In this document: positions 40,224 to 48,266 of the stretch, piece by piece
How the letters are laid out: each line of letters begins with the position of its first letter
How positions within the stretch are numbered: position 1 is the first letter of the stretch
IMG/VR virus record: IMGVR_UViG_3300011440_000004
Location: 1 to 56,485 of that record
From: a virus
Direction: 5' to 3' (one strand)
Length of the DNA stretch: 56,485 nt
Position numbers and translations under genes: made by a program
Notes under the pieces: generated by a model
The model's database searches: none
The model's input: only the letters and a program-made list of their open reading frames with translations
Told to the model about the DNA's origin: nothing

Positions 40224-40315
40224 CGCGGCCTCGGCTTCGGTCTGGACACGCTCGCGCAGGATGCGGTCGATGTCGGCGAGGCGTCGCCCCGGACTGTCGG
40301 CCCTGACGGCGCCGG

Positions 40316-41977
40316 TCAGGCCGGGGCGGGCGAAGGGGGGTCGGCGCCACCCTCGGCAGCGGCGGCGAGCGCGATCGGCGGCGTCTGCTGCGTGAGCTGG
40401 AACGCCAGCGCGGCGAGGACCGAGACCGGCAGCCCGGTGGCGCGCAAGATGCGCGACACCTGCGACAACTCGTCGTCATCGGCCGGCGCGGCGTTGCCCT
40501 GGCCGGCCTGGAGGTCGGGCAGCACGAGCTTCGGGAACGCCACCTGCAGCAGTGCGCCGGTGAGTTCGGCGGTGAGGATGCCGCGGGTCATCGCGACCAA
40601 TCCCATCTGCTCCTCGAACGTCGGCGCCATCTCGTCGGGAATGCCCTTGAGCTTGCGGTAGCCGGGCAGGTTGATGGCGAAGTTGCCGAGCGCCTCGTCG
40701 GCGGCCTCCGACGGGTCGGGGTCGTCCATCAGCGCCGACGCGTCGTACCACACGAAGATGCGACGCACGAGGTCGGCGTCGTAGTTCGAGTCGCGCAGGT
40801 TGGCTCGCAGGAACCACTCCGAGAGGATGTCGCACTGCAGCAGCACGCGGGACTCGACGAAGTCGGTGAACGTGTCCTCGTTGATCTGCGCGGCGTTGGC
40901 GAACGTGGTTTGCATGTGGCCGAGCAGCACCTCGACGGGCAGGTTGATGCCGTGCGCGAGGCGGGTGACGCGGGCGGTGATCTTCTTGTCGATGTCTTCG
41001 GTGCCGCCACGACCGAAGTCGATCTTGCGTAGCACGTCGGGGTGGAGCAGCTCGGGGCGGCCTTGGATCAGCCACGGCACCACCGACAGCGGGTCGGTCG
41101 GGTCGTCGATCGGTCGGGTGAGGGCGTTGGTCATGTCGTCGACGAACGGTGTTTCCTTCTGCTCGTCGCCCGACTGCGGGGTCGGCCCGGTCGGTGTCGC
41201 CTTGCCGAACGTGAGACCGTCCGGGAGCGTGATCGCGCCGGCGTTGTGACGTGACAGCGTCTCGGCATACATCTGCCCGGTCAACGCCTGCAGCAGCCGG
41301 CACTCCGAGATGGTGCCACGCACGTTCGAGTCGGCGAGCTTCGACCATCGAGGGTGGCGCTGGTAGCAGCGGATGATCGTGTCATCTTCGGTCAGGTCGC
41401 GGCCGGCGTCGCCGGGCTCGTCGTGGATCACCCACTTCTGACCCTTGTTCTCGACCTCGTCGAGGGAGCGAATCTCCCACTGCTCGGGCACCTCCGGTTG
41501 GTCGACCTCGCCGGGTAGCGCGGCGATCTTCGCTGCGCGCTTGGCCCAGCCGACGAGGTAGCAGTCGCCGGCGAAGTCGAGGTTGACCGCCATCTCGCGT
41601 TGCAGCTCCGGTTGACCACCGAGGTCGGATCGCAGACGTGCGAGCTCGGCGACCGCCGACGCCTTGAGCGCGTCCGGGAAGTCGACCGTAGCCGGGTGCG
41701 GTTTGCCGTCGACGTCGACCGAGTCGATGGGGATGGCGTTGTGTTCGTCGTCGGCGACCGCGACGTAGAGCCGAACCTTCGACAACTGGTTGCCGACCCA
41801 TATACCGGCGAACTTGAGCTCGGGCACGGTGTCGTAGAAGTCCCAGCACTCGTGTTGCCACTCTTCGGGTTTGCGGCCGGCCTTCTTGACGCCGGCGCCC
41901 TTCGACGGCAGACGAATCGCCGAGCCGACCAGGGCTCGTGGATCGGTGGGCTTGCGTCGTTCGCGTCGGAGAGCCAT
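40316..41977 (-). CDS. Portal protein
   Basis: A 553-residue protein in the place of portal, between terminase and MuF. It has KAGRKPEEWQHECWDFYDTV near the start, TISECRLLQALTGQMYAETL and GRGGTEDIDKKITARVTRL in the stem-crown region, then LPVEVLLGHMQTTFANAAQI, which is typical of actinophage portals. It forms the dodecameric ring through which DNA is packaged. Pro/Ala-rich C-terminus. ATG 41977 is preceded by an 18-base gap. Confidence 0.85.
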   Translation of the reverse strand: MALRRERRKPTDPRALVGSAIRLPSKGAGVKKAGRKPEEWQHECWDFYDTVPELKFAGIWVGNQLSKVRLYVAVADDEHNAIPIDSVDVDGKPHPATVDFPDALKASAVAELARLRSDLGGQPELQREMAVNLDFAGDCYLVGWAKRAAKIAALPGEVDQPEVPEQWEIRSLDEVENKGQKWVIHDEPGDAGRDLTEDDTIIRCYQRHPRWSKLADSNVRGTISECRLLQALTGQMYAETLSRHNAGAITLPDGLTFGKATPTGPTPQSGDEQKETPFVDDMTNALTRPIDDPTDPLSVVPWLIQGRPELLHPDVLRKIDFGRGGTEDIDKKITARVTRLAHGINLPVEVLLGHMQTTFANAAQINEDTFTDFVESRVLLQCDILSEWFLRANLRDSNYDADLVRRIFVWYDASALMDDPDPSEAADEALGNFAINLPGYRKLKGIPDEMAPTFEEQMGLVAMTRGILTAELTGALLQVAFPKLVLPDLQAGQGNAAPADDDELSQVSRILRATGLPVSVLAALAFQLTQQTPPIALAAAAEGGADPPSPAPA

Positions 41978-41995
41978 CGGTGCGGAGTGTAGGCG

Positions 41996-42385
41996 TCAGC
42001 GGCGCGCCGAGAGGCCGACGAGGTTGGCGATGACGACCAACAGCGTCGACGCGGCGAGCATCGTGGACCCGAACCGCCACACGTGCGGCCACAGCCAGTA
42101 CAGCGCGGTCCATGCGGCGGTGATGTAGATACCGGCGCACCACCAACACCGGACGAGGTAGGCGAGACCGGGGGCGTCTTCGCCGTCGGCGTCGACGAGA
42201 CCATCCCACCCGGACGGCTTGGCGGCGAGGTCGTCCCAGTCCTCGACGTCGTAGTCGCCGGTGCGGATGTACGCGCGGCGGATCAGCCGCCAGCGGAACA
42301 GTTCGCCGGCGACCCTGTCGTGGGTGATGAGCTGCGCGATGCGATGGCAGGCGAACACGTGCAGCACGAACGCCGAGATGGTCAT
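41996..42385 (-). CDS. DUF1360-like membrane protein
   Basis: A 129-residue protein with VLHVFACHRIAQLITHDRVA at the N-terminus and LAYLVRCWWCAGIYITAAW in the middle; the C-x-x-C-x-G-x-Y/W signature followed by hydrophobic helices resembles DUF1360 proteins. Two or three transmembrane segments lie at about 78-98 and 105-124. The family's role is unknown. ATG 42385 overlaps the upstream stop. Confidence 0.6.
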   Translation of the reverse strand: MTISAFVLHVFACHRIAQLITHDRVAGELFRWRLIRRAYIRTGDYDVEDWDDLAAKPSGWDGLVDADGEDAPGLAYLVRCWWCAGIYITAAWTALYWLWPHVWRFGSTMLAASTLLVVIANLVGLSARR

Positions 42386-42780
42386 GGCGCGACGCGGATG
42401 ACGAGCGCCACGTCGACGTCGGTGTCGACGAGGTCGGTGACGGCGAACGAACGGCCGACCGCTTCGACGACGAGATGCGTGGGCCACTGCTCGATGGGCC
42501 GGTTGAGGACGTCCCACACGGCGCGGATCAGGCCGTGCGGGAGACCGCCGAGTCCCCACGAGAACTCGTCGAGACGGCCGAGCACGGCGAGCCGTGCGTG
42601 GTCGAGCTCGGACAGCAGGCGACGCGACCCGGAGCCGTCTGCGGCTTGGGTGATCGTGATGGCGCCGGTGCGACACCAGTAGTCGAACTGCCGGTAGGTG
42701 ATGCCGAGATGGGGCAGGACCGAGACCGGGCGGTGGTAGACCGGGCGGTGGCGGGGTGGGTCGAGAGTGGTGGCGGACAT
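42382..42780 (-). CDS. MerR-like helix-turn-helix protein
   Basis: A 132-residue protein. VLPHLGITYRQFDYWCRTGA is a MerR-type recognition helix pair, followed by a wing (ITITQAADGSGS) and RRLLSELDHARLAVLGRL. The rest is an alpha/beta region with FAVTDLVDTDVDVALVIRV. It may regulate phage transcription, perhaps at the dyad-bearing promoters, but this is inference. The start carries the cassette GGAGACACCGCA-ATG. It shares the phrase CR-x-GAITI with the next upstream product. Confidence 0.65.
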   Translation of the reverse strand: MSATTLDPPRHRPVYHRPVSVLPHLGITYRQFDYWCRTGAITITQAADGSGSRRLLSELDHARLAVLGRLDEFSWGLGGLPHGLIRAVWDVLNRPIEQWPTHLVVEAVGRSFAVTDLVDTDVDVALVIRVAP

Positions 42781-42792
42781 TGCGGTGTCTCC
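42781..42792 (-). promoter_or_regulatory. Start-associated ribosome-binding cassette
   Basis: Minus strand GGAGACACCGCA directly before ATG 42780. With the following A it is the exact complement of the capsid terminator loop sequence (12 of 12). Confidence 0.75.
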
Positions 42793-42794
42793 AA

Positions 42795-43061
42795 TCAGCT
42801 GCACGACATGCAGCGTCGTTCGGCTTTGGTGATGGTCCACACCTCGCCGTCGTCGAGGGTGACGACCCACTTGAACGGGCGGGTGGTGCGTTCGGCGGTA
42901 GCGACACCGTCGGCGGTGCGCACAAGCGCGCCGGCGTGGGTGCGAATGGTGATGGCGCCGCGGCGGCACAGCACCGACAACTCGGTGTAGCGGGTGACGG
43001 CCTCGGCGTCGGGGTGGGCGATGTCGATGTTGGCGTCGTGGAGTCCGAACGTCTGCGCCAT
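42795..43061 (-). CDS. 88-residue protein, unknown function
   Basis: MAQTFGLHDANIDIAHPDAE leads to TELSVLCRRGAITIRTHAG, echoing the CR-x-GAITI phrase of the MerR-like neighbour and suggesting a shared small domain. The C-terminus ERRCMSCS gives a CxxC. ATG 43061 overlaps the upstream stop (TGATG). Confidence 0.55.
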   Translation of the reverse strand: MAQTFGLHDANIDIAHPDAEAVTRYTELSVLCRRGAITIRTHAGALVRTADGVATAERTTRPFKWVVTLDDGEVWTITKAERRCMSCS

Positions 43062-43348
43062 CAGCCCGCTCGCATCCCGTGGCGCATCAGCCGGTCGACG
43101 GCGTACGCGGCTGCGTCTGCACGGTCGTCGTTCGGTGGCACGACGACCATGCAGACGACGGGGTTGTCGCCACACACCTCGGCGGCCTCGAACGCGATCT
43201 GGCGGCCGTCGTCGAGAGCCATGACGATCGTGCCGCTCGCACCGTCCCAGTACTGGCGGTGGCGGTCGGGGATGATGCGAGCGGCGACGATGGTGCGACC
43301 GATCAGCGACGCCAGGTCGGTCCACGTGATGTCGTTCTCGGTGGCCAT
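43061..43348 (-). CDS. 95-residue protein, unknown function
   Basis: MATENDITWTDLASLIGRTI, then IVAARIIPDRHRQYWDGASG and a beta region (IAFEAAEVCGDNPVVCMVVV). AGGAGACCGACG precedes ATG 43348, so the gene has its own start even though the frame is open upstream into the truncated gene at 43349-43543. Function unknown. Confidence 0.6.
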   Translation of the reverse strand: MATENDITWTDLASLIGRTIVAARIIPDRHRQYWDGASGTIVMALDDGRQIAFEAAEVCGDNPVVCMVVVPPNDDRADAAAYAVDRLMRHGMRAG

Positions 43349-43385
43349 CGTCGGTCTCCTCGGGGCGGTTGCGGTGCCACCCGCA

Positions 43386-43404
43386 ACGCTACCCGACCGG
43401 GGTT
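43386..43404 (-). promoter_or_regulatory. Degenerate copy of the leaderless promoter family
   Basis: Minus strand AACCCCGGTC (43404-43395) followed by a -10-like TAGCGT (43391-43386) and GTGGCACCG five bases later, where intact copies have (A/G)TGGCAGATACC. The -35 is poor. It may drive the gene at 43348 or be a relic. Confidence 0.4.
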
Positions 43405-43413
43405 GGCCGAATG

Positions 43414-43458
43414 CGTGACCGTCGTCGACGCAGACAGCGCGGTCGGCATGTTCGCCAC
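43414..43458. repeat. 45-bp perfect direct repeat, copy 2
   Basis: Identical to 440-484. Here it interrupts the family pattern of the truncated gene at 43349-43543, so this copy is probably the acquired one. Confidence 0.9.
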
Positions 43459-43622
43459 GCGACACCGCCTGCAGCTTGACCTTGCCGCCACCGCCAGGCG
43501 TCAGCGTGACCTCAGCCACATAGAACTTCGCTCGTACACCCATGTCGTCAACCTCCGTGCTCGTGTTGGATTGGCACCGGATGCGACGCGCCGATGGGCG
43601 AGGCCGACCGACGTCGACGATA

Positions 43623-45332
43623 TCATCCGGTGCGGGGTCCGAGACCGCGCATGCGTCGACCGATGTGACCTGGCTGCGGCAGCGACACCCGCGCCGTCGC
43701 CGGCGGCATCTCGACGTGGCCGGGGCCGGCGCCGAGGATGCGGGTCACGCCTTGCGACCATGCGTCGACTTGGTCGTCGGGGGTGCCGGGGTCGGGGAAC
43801 GCGGCGCACTCGTTGACGAGACCGAGCGCCCACCCGTTCGCGGCGGACAGCGGCAGGAAGATGTCGCCCGCTTCGAGATGCGGCGCCGCGGTGCGAGCCC
43901 TCGTGACCTTGTCGGTGGTGACGGTGTTGGGCACGATCCCGGAGATGCCACGCCTGAGCAGTTCCTCGACGCGGATGCGTTCGTCTCGGTTCATGCCGAG
44001 CGCGCCGGCGACGTCTTCGGATATATCGGCGCGGGCGATCCCGCGGCGCAACGCCTCCATGACCTCGGGGCCGTTGCCGGCGTTCTCGATCACGTGGCGG
44101 CGGATGTGTGGATGGCGCACCTGCATCAGCGCCACCGCGGCGCGGGTCATCGTCAAGTCCCACTGGCCGCGCAGCTGGTCGACGCACCACGCCGTCGACG
44201 CGTACCGGTGCCATGCCTGGCCGACGACGTAGTCGCCGCGGGTGTTGTCCTTCATCTTCATGTCCCACGACGTCAACGAGTCGTCTGGCGTCGCGGGCGG
44301 GATGTCACCCCACTGCCACCACGCCCGCTTGAGTTCGCCGCCTTCCTCCGGGGCGGGGTCCTGCTGCTCCATCGCCGACGCCAGATAGGACCCGAGGACG
44401 CGGGCGCGGGACTGGACGGCTTCGAGGTCGAACACCTCGGGTACGAGTGGTTCGCCGAGGGCGCGGCCGAGCAAGTCGTCGACCTGGTCGGCGAGCGCCG
44501 GCAGCCGGTACAGGGTCCACGTCTCGCCGTCGCCTGTCTCGTCGGCGGTGGTGATCCGGCCCATCAGGTCGTCGAGATGCCATCGGGCCATCAGCAGTTG
44601 GATGAACGCGTCGTCGTGGTCGAGACGCAGACGCAGCACCGACCGGTAGAAGTTCCACACCCGGTCTCGGTGCGTCTTGGAGTGGGCCTCCATCCAGTTC
44701 TTGAACGGGTCGTCGATGACGACACCACCACCCGCACCGATGAGGCCGGCGCCGGCGCCGAACCCGATGATGGACCCGCCGATGCCGGCGGCGAGGATGC
44801 CACCCCCGGCGGTGGTGACCCACCGGTCGTGACGTTTGCGGTCCGGGCGCAGACGGACCCGGAGATGTTCGGGGTTCTCGGTGAGCATGTCGCGCACGCC
44901 GTGGGCGTTCTCGGCGGCGAGCTCGTAGGCGTAGCTGCACAGGATGAATGTGGCGGCGGGGTCTCGGTCGAGCGCCCACGCGGTGCCACCCTGCGACGTG
45001 ACCCTCGACTTGCCGACACGAGAGGGGGCGAGGATGGCCTGGCGTGGTTCGAGACCGTCGGCGGCACGTCGGAACGCTGAGCCGAGGAACCGGGCGAGAC
45101 GATGCGGCCGGTAGCGGTCGTCGAGCTTGGCGAGCATCGTGGATGGGTCCTGGCGCCAGTGGGCGTTGACGGCGCCGAGGGCGTACTCGCAGACCGCACG
45201 CCTCGCCGGTGGCGACCCGGACATGTACGCGGCGAGCTTGGGTCTCGGCATGGCGAGCAGCTTGTGGCCGAGCTCGATGAGCGCGGCGAGGGGGTCTCGG
45301 GCGTGCGGGATGTCGACGACCCGAGCAGGCAT
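43623..45332 (-). CDS. terL: Terminase large subunit
   Basis: A 569-residue packaging motor. The N-terminal ATPase has a Walker A variant APSRVGKSRV (about residues 101-110) and Walker B GGVVIDDPFKNW; coupling motif region QLLMARWHLDDLMGRI. The C-terminal RNase H-type nuclease has the acidic residues in SWDMKMKDN, then VIENAGNGPEV and TPDDQVDAWSQGV. It translocates DNA into the prohead through the portal and cuts it. The gene follows the small subunit by nine bases, a common late-operon order. Confidence 0.92.
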   Translation of the reverse strand: MPARVVDIPHARDPLAALIELGHKLLAMPRPKLAAYMSGSPPARRAVCEYALGAVNAHWRQDPSTMLAKLDDRYRPHRLARFLGSAFRRAADGLEPRQAILAPSRVGKSRVTSQGGTAWALDRDPAATFILCSYAYELAAENAHGVRDMLTENPEHLRVRLRPDRKRHDRWVTTAGGGILAAGIGGSIIGFGAGAGLIGAGGGVVIDDPFKNWMEAHSKTHRDRVWNFYRSVLRLRLDHDDAFIQLLMARWHLDDLMGRITTADETGDGETWTLYRLPALADQVDDLLGRALGEPLVPEVFDLEAVQSRARVLGSYLASAMEQQDPAPEEGGELKRAWWQWGDIPPATPDDSLTSWDMKMKDNTRGDYVVGQAWHRYASTAWCVDQLRGQWDLTMTRAAVALMQVRHPHIRRHVIENAGNGPEVMEALRRGIARADISEDVAGALGMNRDERIRVEELLRRGISGIVPNTVTTDKVTRARTAAPHLEAGDIFLPLSAANGWALGLVNECAAFPDPGTPDDQVDAWSQGVTRILGAGPGHVEMPPATARVSLPQPGHIGRRMRGLGPRTG

Positions 45333-45341
45333 CGCTCGGGC

Positions 45342-45944
45342 TCAGTCGGCGACTTCGGACAGGAACCGCTCGACGTCCGCCATGGTCTCGGTGATCGACT
45401 GCTCGGTGAGCGACGTGTCGCCGGGGTCTGGCATGCCGGTGGCGGCGCCGGCGTCGTGTTGCAGCTGGTAGCGCTCGGGGAACCGGCGGGTCAGTTTCCA
45501 GGTGATCGCGGCGGCGGATGGCACGCCGGTCTCGCGTCGCACGGTGCGTTCGATCAGGACCTCTTCGCCGTTGGTCGGGTTGTGGATGTACTTCTCGGTG
45601 ACGATTTCGCGGGCGATGCCGGCCTCCAGCCGCGACAGCGACACCAGGGCTTGCATCTCGTAGGTCGCCTCGGCCTCGTCTACTGCGTCCGAGAATGCGA
45701 GACACGCCCGCTGGTGGGCGGTGAGGCGTTCGAGGGTTCGGCCGGCGGCGAGGGCCTGTTGTGCGTGGCCGGCGACTTCGAGCCAGCCGTACAGGGTGCC
45801 TTTGGCGATGCCGGCGGATTTGGCGGCTCGTTCGACGAATGCGCCGTGGCGGATGAGTTCGACGATGCGGGCCTGCACGGTGGTGGTCTGGCCGTTGGGG
45901 AGTCGGAGCTGTGCGGCGATCTTCGAGGGACGTCCTGCGGGCAT
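45342..45944 (-). CDS. Terminase small subunit-like DNA-binding protein
   Basis: A 200-residue protein: MPAGRPSKIAAQLRLPNGQT, then a helix-turn-helix (FVERAAKSAGIAKGTLYGWL) as in small terminases, a central helical hairpin (SDAVDEAEATYEMQALVSLSRL) and ITWKLTRRFPERYQ, a phrase seen in many TerS proteins. It should recognise the packaging site. ATG 45944 has only GGAG two bases upstream; a -10-like TATCAT lies seven bases upstream, so it may be leaderless. Confidence 0.8.
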   Translation of the reverse strand: MPAGRPSKIAAQLRLPNGQTTTVQARIVELIRHGAFVERAAKSAGIAKGTLYGWLEVAGHAQQALAAGRTLERLTAHQRACLAFSDAVDEAEATYEMQALVSLSRLEAGIAREIVTEKYIHNPTNGEEVLIERTVRRETGVPSAAAITWKLTRRFPERYQLQHDAGAATGMPDPGDTSLTEQSITETMADVERFLSEVAD

Positions 45945-45951
45945 GGCTCCG

Positions 45952-45957
45952 ATGATA
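45952..45957 (-). promoter_or_regulatory. Possible leaderless -10 element of the terminase gene
   Basis: Minus strand TATCAT seven bases before ATG 45944, immediately after the upstream methylase stop. The -35 region is not convincing. The spacing matches the seven repeated leaderless promoters. Confidence 0.35.
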
Positions 45958-45958
45958 G

Positions 45959-46759
45959 TCAGGCGTCTTGCGAGTACTCCGACGACGCGTCTTGGGGATC
46001 CCGCTGTGACGTGTCTCGGTCGACGTCGAGCGACGTGTACCGGTCCCATGCGCGGGCGACGCCACCGGAGCCGGGGAACAGGTCGTCGAGGGTGTCGCCC
46101 GGGAGGGCGCCGAGGAGGTCGAACAGCCAGTAGCAGAACTCTGCGGGTTTGGTGCCGATGACTCGGCCGGGGTCGGTCGTGCGAGGTCCTGAGCGACAGA
46201 TCAGGGCGTCGTAGCGGAACGACCCGTCTCGTGGTGATGACGTAGACGTGTCGGCGGCCGCACTGAGCGACGGCCGACCCCGGTGGTAGATGACGGGCTC
46301 CCACGTCGAGATGGGCCAGCGTGCCGTGGCGTGTGGCCGGGGGCGACGGAACCATGCGGCGACTCGGACGTCGACGCCGGCGAGAAGCGACAGCACCATC
46401 GGCAGCGCCCTGGCGCTCGTGGAGAGGGCCCAGCCGTCGGGGTATCCGGTCGTGAGCTGCTCGACGAGACGGGGGTGGTCGACTTCGCCGGCGTAGTCGG
46501 GGTGGTCTCGGTAGAGGTGGGCGTTGGTCGGGTAGGGCGGGTCGGCGTAGGCGAACGTCATCGGTTGAGCGGCGTGGGCGCGGGCGATCGCGCCTTGGCC
46601 GAATCGGTGTGAGGCTTGGCGGCAGCGCTGGCCGCAGAACCGGGCGTCTCGGCGAACCGTCGGGCCGAGCTCGCCGCGACACCAGGCGCAGCGGCGCACC
46701 CCGGTGAGCATGTCGATGACATCGGGGGCGACGTCGGTGAACGTGACCTCGTAGGTCAT
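45959..46759 (-). CDS. DNA methyltransferase with N-terminal zinc ribbon (adenine or N4-cytosine type)
   Basis: A 266-residue protein. The N-terminus has RRCAWCRGELGP and ARFCGQRCRQASHR, a four-Cys zinc ribbon. FAYADPPYPTNAHLY is the DPPY catalytic motif of amino-methyltransferases and LDDLFPGSGGVARAWDR is the F-x-G-x-G SAM site at the C-terminal side. Similar proteins are common beside terminase genes in actinophages. The target base cannot be decided by eye. ATG 46759 overlaps the upstream stop. Confidence 0.75.
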   Translation of the reverse strand: MTYEVTFTDVAPDVIDMLTGVRRCAWCRGELGPTVRRDARFCGQRCRQASHRFGQGAIARAHAAQPMTFAYADPPYPTNAHLYRDHPDYAGEVDHPRLVEQLTTGYPDGWALSTSARALPMVLSLLAGVDVRVAAWFRRPRPHATARWPISTWEPVIYHRGRPSLSAAADTSTSSPRDGSFRYDALICRSGPRTTDPGRVIGTKPAEFCYWLFDLLGALPGDTLDDLFPGSGGVARAWDRYTSLDVDRDTSQRDPQDASSEYSQDA

Positions 46760-47085
46760 TCGATCGGCCGCCACCAGTCGGCGGGTGATCCGTCGGCGGG
46801 GGGTTCGGGCCAGTCGTCGGGTGGTTCGTTGACGCCGTACCACGCCGAGCCCGCGACGCCGTCGTGGATGTTGACCTCGACGCATCGTCGTGCCGGGAAA
46901 AGCGGGCTTGGGTACGATCGGACGGTGCCGAGCAGGTGGTGCCAGACGGGGTCGCCGGTGTAACGCAGCAGCTCCACGCGGATGCCGTCCGGCGGCAGCG
47001 TGTCGGTGTCGGGGTCGTGCGGGGCGCGGTACACCACGCGGGTCCAGTCGCCGGCGAGCGCCGCCGCGAACTTGGTGTCGTCCAT
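46756..47085 (-). CDS. 109-residue protein, unknown function
   Basis: MDDTKFAAALAGDWTRVVYR, a beta region (DGIRVELLRYTGDPVWHHLL) and an acidic, Pro-rich C-terminus (NEPPDDWPEPPADG) ending DWWRPIE. Start and stop overlap both neighbours. Co-expressed with the methyltransferase; family unknown. Confidence 0.6.
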   Translation of the reverse strand: MDDTKFAAALAGDWTRVVYRAPHDPDTDTLPPDGIRVELLRYTGDPVWHHLLGTVRSYPSPLFPARRCVEVNIHDGVAGSAWYGVNEPPDDWPEPPADGSPADWWRPIE

Positions 47086-47402
47086 CACGTGACGTCGAAC
47101 CCGCGGATGAACGGGCCTCGGGCGATGATGGTCGGTGATCGGTTCTCGCCGAGGTGGCCGGCGGCGCGCAGCTCGGTGCCGTCCAGCGACACCATCGGTG
47201 GTGAGCCGGGGCCGACACCGACGCCGGGCGGTCCCTCGAACCTGACGGCCTTGTCGCATGCGGCGCAGCGGATGCGGACCTCGATGGTGACCGAGTCGGG
47301 GGCGCCGGCGGCCATCTCGTCGGGGACGGGCTCGGTGCCGGCCGAGAACATCCGGTTGACGTCGACGCTGGCGACGAAGTCGGGGTGCGGGCAGTCAGAC
47401 AT
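47085..47402 (-). CDS. 105-residue CxxC protein, unknown function
   Basis: MSDCPHPDFVASVDVNRMFS, then VEVRIRCAACDKAVRFEG, giving a CxxC plus upstream Cys/His that could form one zinc site, and a beta C-terminus (ELRAAGHLGENR). ATG 47402 overlaps the upstream gene by 8 bases. Such CPHxDF-type proteins recur in actinophages without known role. Confidence 0.6.
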   Translation of the reverse strand: MSDCPHPDFVASVDVNRMFSAGTEPVPDEMAAGAPDSVTIEVRIRCAACDKAVRFEGPPGVGVGPGSPPMVSLDGTELRAAGHLGENRSPTIIARGPFIRGFDVT

Positions 47403-48012
47403 CGTCGGTGGGTTCGTCGCCGGCGGGTGCGACCTTGCGCATCGCCCGGAGTGCGGTGTTGAGGACGGCGAGCTGCGCCCGGTGTTCGAGCACGAGACGG
47501 TTGCCGGCCTTGCGGGTCTCGACCCACGCGTCGATCAGCGACTGGAGGCGTTCGACGGCTTGTTCGGTGGCGGCGAGGGTGATGGCGAACGGGTCGGTCT
47601 CGAACTGCTCGGCGACCTCGACAGCTGCGTCGACGACGTGGTCTCGGATGTCGTCACGCAGCCGGTCGAGGGCGAGGTTGGTGAGGCCGGCGTCGATCAC
47701 CATGTCGGGTGGCGCTATCTCGTCGATGCGGTCGGTCTGGCGCATGTCGATCACGCAGCCCTGTCCGAAGGTGTGGCCGTCGTCGGTGCGGCACGCCGGG
47801 TTGCAGAGTTCGGCGAGACGTTCGTAGGCCTCGGGGCGCAGACCGATCGGGTTGCCGTCGGTGTCGGTGTAGATGTCGTCGACAGTGGCGAGCCCGGCGG
47901 CGATCATGCGTCGGGCGATGAGACCGCGCCCGGACGTGGCCGGGTCGTAGTCGGGTTCGAGCGGTGCGCAGATGCCAGCGTCGGCGGTGATGGCGTCGTC
48001 GGGTTGGGTCAT
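47395..48012 (-). CDS. 205-residue helical protein, unknown function
   Basis: The N-terminal half has PATSGRGLIARRMIAAGLAT and CNPACRTDDGHTFG; the C-terminal half is a long helical region (EVAEQFETDPFAITLAATEQ onward to LALNTALRAMRK). Start 48012 has the cassette GGAGGCACCGCA-ATG, implying regulated expression together with genes at 38067 and 42780. No family recognised. Confidence 0.6.
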   Translation of the reverse strand: MTQPDDAITADAGICAPLEPDYDPATSGRGLIARRMIAAGLATVDDIYTDTDGNPIGLRPEAYERLAELCNPACRTDDGHTFGQGCVIDMRQTDRIDEIAPPDMVIDAGLTNLALDRLRDDIRDHVVDAAVEVAEQFETDPFAITLAATEQAVERLQSLIDAWVETRKAGNRLVLEHRAQLAVLNTALRAMRKVAPAGDEPTDDV

Positions 48013-48266
48013 TGCGGTGCCTCCTGGGGTTGTGCGGTTCGGACTTTAGGTGCGAGCGGGCCGAGACCGGCGACGCAGATCGAGCAGAACACGGCGCCGC
48101 GTCCTCGATGGTGGCCGAGCGCGGCCTTGGCGGCGCAGACCGGCAGCGGGTCCTTGATCCCGCAGACCGAGCGCTTGTCGCCGGGCTGGCGCACGAGATG
48201 GGTGGGGCGTTCGTCTCGGGCCCGCACGACGCCATCGGCGTCGGGGGTGAGGTTCAGGGTCGCCAT
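48009..48266 (-). CDS. 85-residue zinc-site protein
   Basis: MATLNLTPDADGVVRARDER, then THLVRQPGDKRSVCGIKD and VFCSICVAGLGP. A Cys at about 35, another at 44 and a CxxC at about 61-64 make a plausible zinc site. The pattern is like short actinophage proteins of unknown role. ATG 48266 overlaps the end of the ASCH-like gene by 13 bases. Confidence 0.6.
   Translation of the reverse strand: MATLNLTPDADGVVRARDERPTHLVRQPGDKRSVCGIKDPLPVCAAKAALGHHRGRGAVFCSICVAGLGPLAPKVRTAQPQEAPQ
48013..48024 (-). promoter_or_regulatory. Start-associated ribosome-binding cassette
   Basis: Minus strand GGAGGCACCGCA directly before ATG 48012, identical to the copy at 38068-38079. Confidence 0.7.

Larger units (their letters stand above)
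43349..43543 (-). pseudogene. Truncated small phage gene fused to its neighbour's frame
   Basis: ATG 43543 has a good Shine-Dalgarno (GGAGG, eight bases) and encodes MGVRAKFYVAEVTLTPGGGG followed by KVKLQAVSRG, the N-terminal strand pattern of a small family common in phages (about 70-90 residues when intact). After about 30 residues the family pattern is lost at the 45-bp repeat 43414-43458, and the frame runs on into the gene at 43348 without a stop. It looks like a gene decapitated by illegitimate recombination. Confidence 0.55.
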
